This document shows, in pieces, positions 1 through 6,974 of a DNA stretch of 64,000 nt (within the stretch, counting starts at the first letter, position 1; each line of letters starts with the position of its first letter). This DNA is from a bacterium. GTDB taxonomy: Bacteria; Verrucomicrobiota; Kiritimatiellia; CAIKKV01; CAITUY01. The position numbers were made by a program, and so were the translations under genes. Location: the NCBI GenBank assembly GCA_037128595.1, contig JBAXWB010000010.1, positions 62,001 to 126,000 of the forward strand, given 5' to 3'. The notes beneath the pieces are model-generated. The model did no database searches and was not told where the DNA came from. It worked only from the letters and a program-made list of their open reading frames with translations.

Positions 1-1
1 G

Positions 2-943
2 GAAGAGCTCTCCAAGGTGTGTTCCGGCATTGCCTTGGCATTGGCCGCGACGGCGCTTGGCACCTTCCCGATCATCCTGTTCGGTACCCCTGACCAGAAG
101 AAGGCCTATCTGCCCCGTATTGCGTCAGGCAAATCACTGGCGGCCTTCGGCTTGACCGAGGCGAACGCCGGCTCGGATGCCGGCGGCATCACCACCACCG
201 CGGTGCTGGATGGCGACCACTATGTGCTGAACGGCACCAAGCAGTGGATCACCAACGGCGGTGAAGCTGAAATCTATACCGTGGTGGCGATGACCAACAA
301 GGCCAAGGGCGCCCGTGGGGCCTCGGCGTTTATCGTGGAGAAAGGCACCCCCGGTTTCACCTTCGGTAAGAAGGAGAACAAGATGGGGATTCGCGCGAGC
401 GCGACCCGCGAACTGGTGTTCCAGGATTGCCGCATTCCCAAGGCGAACCTGTTGGGCAAAGAAGGCATGGGCTTCATTGTGGCCATGAAGACGCTGGACA
501 GCTCCCGTCCCGGTGTTGCCGCCCAGGCGCTCGGTATTGCTGCCGGCGCGCTGGATGAAGCGGTCGCCTACAGCCGTCAACGCCGTCAGTTCGGCAAGCC
601 GATCGGCTCATTCCAGGGGGTTCAGTTCATGCTGGCGGATATGGCCACGCAGGTGGAAGCTGCCCGCGCCCTGATTTATGCCGCCGCCCGCTACATTGAC
701 AGCGGCGCCAAGGACATCAGCAAGGTCTCGGCCATGTGCAAGCTGTTTGCGTCCGATACCGCAATGAAGGTGACCACCGATGCCGTGCAGATCCTGGGTG
801 GATACGGCTACATGAAGGAATATCCCGTTGAGAAGATGATGCGTGACGCGAAGATCACGCAGATCTACGAAGGCACCAATCAGATCCAGCGCGAAGTGAT
901 CGCCTTGAACCTGATCAAGGAATCCGCCGCGGCAAAGAAATGA
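2..943 (+). CDS. Acyl-CoA dehydrogenase, 5' end outside the window
   Basis: FAD-dependent acyl-CoA dehydrogenase of the short-chain (butyryl-CoA) type, which oxidises an acyl-CoA to the enoyl-CoA and passes electrons to ETF. The frame is open from base 2, and the sequence before the first GTG (base 17) is still family-like, so the gene is cut by the window edge and not started there. About 313 residues are visible: the beta domain with its flavin-contacting stretch (FGLTEANAGSDAGG), the C-terminal helical domain (QRRQFGKPIGSFQ, GGYGYMKEYPVEKMMRDAK) and the terminal IYEGTNQIQ motif, whose Glu is the usual catalytic base. A strong terminator follows. The chain-length preference is inferred from the position of this Glu. 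Confidence 0.93.
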   Translation, partial: EELSKVCSGIALALAATALGTFPIILFGTPDQKKAYLPRIASGKSLAAFGLTEANAGSDAGGITTTAVLDGDHYVLNGTKQWITNGGEAEIYTVVAMTNKAKGARGASAFIVEKGTPGFTFGKKENKMGIRASATRELVFQDCRIPKANLLGKEGMGFIVAMKTLDSSRPGVAAQALGIAAGALDEAVAYSRQRRQFGKPIGSFQGVQFMLADMATQVEAARALIYAAARYIDSGAKDISKVSAMCKLFASDTAMKVTTDAVQILGGYGYMKEYPVEKMMRDAKITQIYEGTNQIQREVIALNLIKESAAAKK

Positions 944-970
944 GTCGTTTAAGAGCAAGGTCTTGAGTGA

Positions 971-1010
971 CGGGCCGGCACGCTGAAGAGCAGGCCGGCC
1001 CGTTTTTTTT
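971..1010 (+). terminator. Rho-independent terminator
   Basis: A perfect 9-bp GC-rich stem (971-979 with 994-1002) encloses a 14-nt loop and is followed by eight T residues. It ends the acyl-CoA dehydrogenase transcript just before the next gene at 1017. Confidence 0.9.
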
Positions 1011-1016
1011 AGTCGT

Positions 1017-2063
1017 ATGAGCCCTTCAGTCAATATGCTCCGGCAGATCCGGATGTTCGTCACCGATGCCGATGGCACCCTGATGGGGCATCGCCGGGAG
1101 TTTGACCAATACCGCTCGTTACGTAACCGGATTGCCGAGCTCCGCACGAGCTATGGGGTCATCTGGGTGGTCTGCACGGGACGCAGTCTGAGCGGCTATA
1201 AGCATATTTTCAGGCCCATGCGCATCTTTGGCATCTCGCCGGATTTCGTGATCGTCAATCATGCCTATATCTTTGAATGCAAAAAATGGGGGTTTCTGCC
1301 GCATTGGATCTGGAACCTGCGGATCCTCTGGCTTGAGTGGCGGGATGAACTCATTGTCCGGCGGGCGCTGCCGAAAATCCGGAAGGCCGTCCTGTCCCAG
1401 AATCCGTTTGCCCGGGTGATGGTGTCCAACCGGCAACGGTTGACTTTCCGGTTTGATGACGACAGTGCTGCCTCATTCGGGGCCGAGGTGCTCCGCGCAG
1501 AAGTCAAACCCTACCGGTATCTCCAGATGTTTCAGTCGGCCGGGGAGATCAGTGTGCGCGTGATCCCGTTTACCAAGGGACTGGCCGTAACGGAACTGGC
1601 CCGGCATCTGGGGATCGCCAACGCCCAGATTCTGGTGGTCGGTGATGGCCATAACGACATCAGTATGATGGAAATCGATCCGCCGTGTTTCACCGCCTGC
1701 CCGGCCAATGCGGCCCCTGAAGTGGTGGAGACGGTCCACCGGACCCATGGACATATTGCCTCAGAACGGAATCTGGACGGGGTGATGGAGGTGTTGAGGG
1801 CGTATGAACGGGGGGAGCTCAATGATCAGCTCCCTGCGGATTGGGAAGCGTCCGAGGTTCCCTCGTCGACACGACCTCGTTCACGTGGAATAAGCGGAGT
1901 GATGGGAACCACGATTTTGCTAGCACTGATTCTGTATACGACCCTGCTGGTCGTGGCCACCTTTATCCACTTTCCGGGGAGAGGCCTGATTTTGAAGCCT
2001 TATGACATCGCGGTGCAGGCTATTTACAAAGGGTGGCACTACTTTGACGGACAGAGGTTTTGA
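1017..2063 (+). CDS. HAD-superfamily (Cof-like) phosphatase with C-terminal membrane helix
   Basis: Haloacid dehalogenase-type hydrolase, probably acting on a phosphorylated sugar or similar small metabolite. Motif I is TDADGTL (nucleophile Asp17, acid Asp19), a conserved Lys sits in FTKGLAV, and motif IV is VGDGHNDISMM near residue 209, as in Cof/IIB-cap enzymes. After residue 260 a hydrophilic linker leads to one hydrophobic helix (about 297-319) and a short tail, which is unusual for this family and suggests membrane anchoring. The last codons and the TGA stop lie in the left arm of a palindromic repeat (2055-2134), so the present C terminus may have been set by that insertion. The substrate is not determined. 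Confidence 0.8.
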   Translation: MSPSVNMLRQIRMFVTDADGTLMGHRREFDQYRSLRNRIAELRTSYGVIWVVCTGRSLSGYKHIFRPMRIFGISPDFVIVNHAYIFECKKWGFLPHWIWNLRILWLEWRDELIVRRALPKIRKAVLSQNPFARVMVSNRQRLTFRFDDDSAASFGAEVLRAEVKPYRYLQMFQSAGEISVRVIPFTKGLAVTELARHLGIANAQILVVGDGHNDISMMEIDPPCFTACPANAAPEVVETVHRTHGHIASERNLDGVMEVLRAYERGELNDQLPADWEASEVPSSTRPRSRGISGVMGTTILLALILYTTLLVVATFIHFPGRGLILKPYDIAVQAIYKGWHYFDGQRF

Positions 2064-2134
2064 CAGAGCAAAACCCTCCATTGAGGGAGAATATGTATGC
2101 CGGAAAGGTGGAGGGTTTTGCTCTGTCAAAACCT
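2055..2134. repeat. Palindromic repeat, family A, copy 1
   Basis: Perfect 26-nt inverted arms (2055-2080 and 2109-2134) enclose a 28-nt loop. The arm core reads GACAGAGC-AAAA-CCCTCCA. Related copies lie at 11381-11460 and at 38796-38858, where the four central stem bases are changed on both sides. This copy joins the 3' end of the HAD gene to the leader of proC. Confidence 0.9.
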
Positions 2135-2173
2135 TTCATAACGGTGAGCGACAGAGGCCGGGAGAGAGGATCT

Positions 2174-2977
2174 ATGTATAAAATCGGATTTATCGGGGCG
2201 GGTAAAATGGCGGAGGCCATGCTCGCCGGCTTGATTGCGAACCGGTTCGCCAGTCCGGGAGAAATCGTGATTTCGGATATCAGCGGCGACCGACTGACCT
2301 TTCTGGGCCGTGAATACGGAGTCAGAACGACGACCTCCAATGCCGAGGTGGTGACATTGGCACCGGTCTGTGTGTTGGCGGTGAAGCCGCAACAACTGGG
2401 CGAGGTGTTGAGCGACCTGGTCACCATCGTTACGGGAAAACATTTGCTGGTCTCCATTGCCGCCGGTAAAACCACCCTGTATATGGAGTCGCTGCTGCCC
2501 GCCGGGCGGGTGGTGCGGGTGATGCCGAACATCGCCTGTCTGGTCGGGGCCGGCATGAATGTGTTTACCCGGGGAAGTCGTGCCACCGCAGAGGATGGCG
2601 CGCTAGTGGCCAACCTGTTGGGCTGCTGCGGCCGGGCGCTGGATGTTCCTGAATCCCTTTTTGATGCCGTGACGGCGCTGAGCGGCTCAGGTCCGGCCTT
2701 CTTTGCCTATCTGCTGGACCGTCTCGTGGATGGCGCGGTCAAGGAGGGCCTGCCCCGGGAGCAGGCCTTGATTCTCGCGGCCCAGACCATGGCCGGGACG
2801 GCGCAGTTACTATTGCAGAAGCAGATGACCCCTTCTGATCTCGCCACGGCCGTGACCTCCGCCAAGGGGACCACGGCGGCGGGGCGTGAGATATTGGAAA
2901 ATCCGGTGACCGCGCACACCCTTGAGGGCACCATTCAGGCGGCCGCCCGGCGCAGTCGCGAACTCGGGCGAACGTGA
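2174..2977 (+). CDS. proC: Pyrroline-5-carboxylate reductase
   Basis: Catalyses the last step of proline synthesis, the NAD(P)H-dependent reduction of 1-pyrroline-5-carboxylate. The N-terminal Rossmann motif FIGAGKMAEAM and the C-terminal signature region (ALSGSGPAFFAYLLDRLVDG, then TSAKGTTAAG) are both present. The frame stays open upstream to 2060 through the palindromic repeat, but the ATG at 2174 is chosen because it follows a purine-rich GGAGAGAGGA ribosome site and starts directly at the Rossmann fold. The resulting 267 residues match the usual family length. It is followed by top6B after 26 bases and is probably cotranscribed with it. Confidence 0.95.
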   Translation: MYKIGFIGAGKMAEAMLAGLIANRFASPGEIVISDISGDRLTFLGREYGVRTTTSNAEVVTLAPVCVLAVKPQQLGEVLSDLVTIVTGKHLLVSIAAGKTTLYMESLLPAGRVVRVMPNIACLVGAGMNVFTRGSRATAEDGALVANLLGCCGRALDVPESLFDAVTALSGSGPAFFAYLLDRLVDGAVKEGLPREQALILAAQTMAGTAQLLLQKQMTPSDLATAVTSAKGTTAAGREILENPVTAHTLEGTIQAAARRSRELGRT

Positions 2978-3003
2978 GTTGATCGTATTTTGGAGGCATT
3001 CCG

Positions 3004-4692
3004 ATGGCAAAGACTCCTGCACCCAAGGCAACGGCTGAAACCATGTCGCGTCAACAGCGCGAGATTTCAGTATCTGAATTTTTCCTGAAGAACCGGCACC
3101 TGCTCGGGTTTGACAGTCCGCGCAAGGCGTTGCTGACCGCCGTCAAGGAAGCGGTCGATAATTCGTTGGACGCCTGTGAAGAGGCGGGCATCCTGCCGGA
3201 AATCAGTGTCGAAATCACCCAGTCCGGTGGAAAGCGGTTCCGGATGGAGGTAACGGATAACGGGCCGGGAGTCATGCGGCAGCAAGTGCCCCGGATCTTC
3301 GCCAAGCTGTTGTATGGTTCCAAATTCCACCGGTTGCGGATGTCCCGCGGCCAGCAGGGCATCGGGATCAGCGCGGCGGGAATGTACGGGCAGTTGACGA
3401 CGGGAAAAGCAACCCGGATCCTCTCCAAACTGCCGCGGGCCAAGCAGGCCCATCACATTGAGGTCCAGATTGATACCCGGAAAAACACCCCCTCGATTCT
3501 CAAGGATGTCGAGCTGGACTGGCTGCCCGCCTTCCCGCGTGCGGGGGCCGAAGGCGCCCCGGCGGGGATGGAAGCCCATCAGCATGGGACCTCCGTGATG
3601 ATTGAGATGGAGGCGCAATATTTCAGGGGCAAACTTTCGGTGGATGAGTTTCTGCGGCAGTGCCTGATCTCCAATCCGCATCTCCAACTGCATTACCGCA
3701 TCAACCTGATGAATAAGGAGGGGGAAGCCGGCGAGGAGACGGCGGCCCCGCTGGTCGAGGGGCAGTGGATTTCATGGCTGAGACTGGCGGATAAATTGCC
3801 CACGCCCCCCGTCGAGATCAAGCCGCATCCCCATGGCGTTGAGCTGGGGATGCTGATGCAGATGTTGCGCGACACCGAATCGCATACCCTCCGCAGTGCG
3901 CTGTCCGAGGATTTTTCGCGGGTCAGCAGTCAGACGGCGCTGGACATCTGTACGCGGGCCGGGTTGGACCCCAAAGCCAATCCGCGCCGGATCGCCAACC
4001 GGGAGGTGGAGACCCTGTTCAAGGCGGTGAATGAGACGAAACTGATGCGCCCGCCGACGGACTGCCTGTCACCGATTGGCGAGGAGTTGATCAAGGGGGG
4101 GCTGGCCAAGGAGATCCAGGCGGAATTTATCACTGCCGTCACCCGCGATCCCACGGTGTACCGGGGAAATCCCTTTCAGGTGGAAGTGGGCATGGCCTTT
4201 GCCAAGCCGGGGGAGAACGAGGGGCTCAGCGCCGATGATCCCGTGCGGCTGCTCCGGTTTGCCAACCGGGTGCCCCTGCTGTACATGGGTGGCGCTTGCG
4301 CCATTACCAAGGCCATTACGGCCGTGAACTGGAAAAGTTACGGGTTGCCTCAACCCCGCGGCTCACTGCCTATCGGCCCGGCCGTGATGATGGTGCATAT
4401 TGCCAGTGTATGGGTGCCCTTCACGAGCGAGAGCAAGGAGGCCATCGCCCATTATCCTGAAATCATCCGCGAGATTACGTTCTGCATGCAGGAATGCGGG
4501 CGGCGCCTTTCGGTGCATCTCAGCCGGCGCAACCGGGAGCATGAGGCCGAACGGAAGCGCTCCTACATTGTGAAGTACATTCCGCATCTGGCCCTGGGAT
4601 TGAAGGATATTCTCGATCTGCCGGACAAGGATGAGGCGCGGGTGGTCAAGACCCTGCAGACCATGTTGGAACGTTCCCATTTGGAAACCTGA
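3004..4692 (+). CDS. top6B: DNA topoisomerase VI subunit B (ATPase)
   Basis: ATP-binding subunit of the type IIB DNA topoisomerase VI, which forms an A2B2 enzyme that relaxes and decatenates DNA. The GHKL ATPase motifs are intact: EAVDNSLDACEEAG at about 49-62 (N box), DNGPGV at 85-90, and SRGQQGIGISAAG at 114-126 for the glycine-rich ATP lid. The central helix-two-turn-helix and transducer regions follow, for a total of 562 residues, close to archaeal Top6B. A TGGAGG ribosome site (2991-2996) precedes the ATG. The A subunit begins 10 bases after the stop, so the two form an operon. Topo VI is mainly archaeal and plant; bacterial copies are sporadic and usually attributed to transfer. Confidence 0.95.
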   Translation: MAKTPAPKATAETMSRQQREISVSEFFLKNRHLLGFDSPRKALLTAVKEAVDNSLDACEEAGILPEISVEITQSGGKRFRMEVTDNGPGVMRQQVPRIFAKLLYGSKFHRLRMSRGQQGIGISAAGMYGQLTTGKATRILSKLPRAKQAHHIEVQIDTRKNTPSILKDVELDWLPAFPRAGAEGAPAGMEAHQHGTSVMIEMEAQYFRGKLSVDEFLRQCLISNPHLQLHYRINLMNKEGEAGEETAAPLVEGQWISWLRLADKLPTPPVEIKPHPHGVELGMLMQMLRDTESHTLRSALSEDFSRVSSQTALDICTRAGLDPKANPRRIANREVETLFKAVNETKLMRPPTDCLSPIGEELIKGGLAKEIQAEFITAVTRDPTVYRGNPFQVEVGMAFAKPGENEGLSADDPVRLLRFANRVPLLYMGGACAITKAITAVNWKSYGLPQPRGSLPIGPAVMMVHIASVWVPFTSESKEAIAHYPEIIREITFCMQECGRRLSVHLSRRNREHEAERKRSYIVKYIPHLALGLKDILDLPDKDEARVVKTLQTMLERSHLET

Positions 4693-4702
4693 CGAGGCAA
4701 TT

Positions 4703-5854
4703 ATGGCAAAGAAGACAACCAAAAAAACCACAGGGACAGGTGAGGCGGCGCTCATGATTTCCCGCCAGGGCGTAGCCGACAAAATCCTTTCCGTTGGCCG
4801 TGATGTCTACAATGACATCATCAAAAAAATGAAGAAGCCCTCGATGAAGTTTCCCATCCGGTCGCTGGCCAACGTCAAGTATGACCCGAAAGCGGGCTAC
4901 TTCGAGATCCGGGGCAAGACGGCGACGCGCACCCTCAGCTACAATACCGTCAAGGCCTTTGCCCAGACCATGCGGCTGCTGGCTACGACCAAGAAAGACC
5001 TGCTCGACAAGAACGACATCGCCGGGAAACGTGAGATCTACTACAACAGCAAGAGCTGGGGTGAATGCCGGTTTGAGGCCCAGCCCGAGAGTGATACGCT
5101 GTTGGATGACATGGAAGCCATGCTCGGGGTCAATCGTGAGCAGATCGGCTACATTCCCGAGGAGCGGGGCGGTGATGTGACGGGGCCGTTGATCGTGATT
5201 GACCAGAATCCCGTCACCGGCGAAGTGGTGAAGATCAACTGCGCCAAACTGGGCTCCGGGGCCTGGAGCATTCCGTCGCGGGTGGAGCATCTGAAATTCG
5301 AGTCCGATGCCAAGTTCATTTTGGTGATTGAAACCTCCTCCCTCTTTCAGCGTCTGGTGCATCACCGCTATTATGAAACGGCCAAGTGTGTGCTCATTTC
5401 CATGAGCGGCGTGCCCACCCGGGCCTGCCGGCGGTTTATCCGGCGCCTGGCTGACGACCGCAAGCTGCCGGTGTTGGTGTTTACCGACGGGGACCCCTAT
5501 GGGTATTGCAACATCTACCGGACCCTGAAGGTGGGGTCCGGGCAGGCCGCCCACATCAACAAGTTCTTCTGTGTGCCCCAGGCGCATTACCTGGGGGTCA
5601 CCCCGCAGGACATCCTGGACTTCGGTTTGCAGGATGCCACTCATCCGCTGGAAGAAGTGGATATCAAGCGGGCGAAGGATGCCCTGAAGAACGATCCCTT
5701 CATCAAGCACCACAAGGAGTGGCAGGATACGCTCAACCAGATGCTGAAGATGGGGGTACGTGTGGAACAGCAGGCCTTTGCCAAGCACGGGTTGAACTAC
5801 GTACTGGATACCTATCTGCCGGAGAAGTTGAAACGCGGTAAATTTCTGCCTTAA
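4703..5854 (+). CDS. top6A: DNA topoisomerase VI subunit A (Spo11-like)
   Basis: Cleavage subunit of topoisomerase VI, homologous to Spo11. The active-site tyrosine lies in REIYYNSKSWG (Tyr113/114) inside the winged-helix 5Y-CAP domain. The Toprim metal site is intact, with the Glu of ILVIETSSL (about 210) and the DxD of FTDGDPYGYCN (262/264). The 383-residue length is normal for the family. The frame runs upstream into top6B, but the ATG at 4703 is chosen because of its GACGAGG ribosome site and the typical Lys-rich N terminus. With top6B directly upstream and all catalytic residues present, the enzyme should be functional. Confidence 0.95.
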   Translation: MAKKTTKKTTGTGEAALMISRQGVADKILSVGRDVYNDIIKKMKKPSMKFPIRSLANVKYDPKAGYFEIRGKTATRTLSYNTVKAFAQTMRLLATTKKDLLDKNDIAGKREIYYNSKSWGECRFEAQPESDTLLDDMEAMLGVNREQIGYIPEERGGDVTGPLIVIDQNPVTGEVVKINCAKLGSGAWSIPSRVEHLKFESDAKFILVIETSSLFQRLVHHRYYETAKCVLISMSGVPTRACRRFIRRLADDRKLPVLVFTDGDPYGYCNIYRTLKVGSGQAAHINKFFCVPQAHYLGVTPQDILDFGLQDATHPLEEVDIKRAKDALKNDPFIKHHKEWQDTLNQMLKMGVRVEQQAFAKHGLNYVLDTYLPEKLKRGKFLP

Positions 5855-5865
5855 GCCCTCAGGAA

Positions 5866-5957
5866 TTTGACAGAATGAACAAAATACACAAAATATTTTT
5901 ATAGGTCGAAACCAGGAATCTTTCTCCATTTTGAACATTCTGTAAATTTTGTCTAAA
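5866..5957. repeat. Imperfect inverted repeat, family B, copy 1
   Basis: AT-rich iterated words of the type GACAGAATGAACAAAATA occupy the left half, and the reverse-complement pattern ATTTTGAACATTCTGTAAA closes the right half. A second copy lies at 26216-26304. The element fills most of the gap between top6A and rsgA. Confidence 0.75.
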
Positions 5958-6050
5958 ATCCTGATGTTGCTTTAAATCAAGACGGGGCTAATCGGGGTGA
6001 CAGGGAATACCTCTGGCGTTGGGAAACCCGCCAGACTATAATGCACGTAC

Positions 6051-6968
6051 ATGATGTCTCAAACCAGTTCCGCGCTCAAAGGGCGCATCGTGGCGGCCTA
6101 CGGGCGCCAGTATGAGGTCCGGATCGACGAAACCGGACCGGGCGCCAGCCGCCTCCTGATGTGTTCCCCGCGCGGCAAGAAGAGCCTGTATGCCTGCGGG
6201 GACGAAGTGGAGGTGGAGGCTTCGAGTGATACCCAGGGCGTCATCAATGTCCTCTGTCCCCGGCGCAGTCTCCTGTACCGGGCGGATCTTTTTAAGGAGA
6301 AACTGATTGCGGCCAACGTCACGCAGGTGGTGATTGTGGCGGCGACGGAACCGGGGTTCAGTGACGAACTCCTGATGCGTTGCCTGTGTGCGGTGGAATC
6401 CCAGAACCTGACCGGTCTGATCGTGCTGAACAAGTGCGATCTCGTCACCCACCTTCCACGTGGCCGTGAGTTGCTTGCCCCTTTTGCGCGGCTGGGCCAT
6501 CCGGTACTGGAGGTCAGCGCTCAAGATGGGCTGCTTAACACGTTAAGCAGTCATTTATCCGGTCATATTTCGATCCTGGTCGGTCAGTCGGGGATGGGCA
6601 AGACGACGCTGCTGAATGCCCTGGTGCCCGAGGCGGGGGGCAAGACGGGCATCGTGTCCGAAGCGCTTAACAGCGGCAAACACACCACGACCCATGCCCG
6701 CTGGTATGACCTGCCGGGCGGGGGGGCGCTGATCGACAGTCCCGGCCTGCAGGCGTTTGGCCTCACGCACCTGACGCGTGAACAGATTGAGGACGGGTTC
6801 CGGGAGTTGCGGCCGCTCCAGGGCCAGTGCCGGTTCCGGGACTGCCAGCATAACCGCGAGCCCAATTGTGCCTTCCGGGCCGCCCTCGCGTCCGGCGAAA
6901 TCGATGCCCGCCGCTTTGAGGTGTTGCAGACCCTGCTGGCCGAACACCGGAAAAAGCCGAAGTTCTGA
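6051..6968 (+). CDS. rsgA: Small ribosomal subunit biogenesis GTPase RsgA
   Basis: Circularly permuted GTPase that acts in late 30S subunit maturation. An N-terminal OB fold (about 10-65) precedes the permuted G motifs in the order G4 NKCD (127-130), G1 GQSGMGKTT (178-186), G3 DSPG (229-232). The C-terminal zinc-binding signature is present as Cys260, Cys265, His267 and Cys273. The 305-residue length is typical. The start is one of two adjacent ATGs at 6051/6054. The SNF2 gene begins 7 bases after the stop, suggesting cotranscription. Confidence 0.95.
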   Translation: MMSQTSSALKGRIVAAYGRQYEVRIDETGPGASRLLMCSPRGKKSLYACGDEVEVEASSDTQGVINVLCPRRSLLYRADLFKEKLIAANVTQVVIVAATEPGFSDELLMRCLCAVESQNLTGLIVLNKCDLVTHLPRGRELLAPFARLGHPVLEVSAQDGLLNTLSSHLSGHISILVGQSGMGKTTLLNALVPEAGGKTGIVSEALNSGKHTTTHARWYDLPGGGALIDSPGLQAFGLTHLTREQIEDGFRELRPLQGQCRFRDCQHNREPNCAFRAALASGEIDARRFEVLQTLLAEHRKKPKF

Positions 6969-6974
6969 GGGGCC

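Noticed and set aside
4646-5938. 430-codon open frame opposite top6A
   Set aside because: Antisense shadow of top6A with no recognisable motif or ribosome site.
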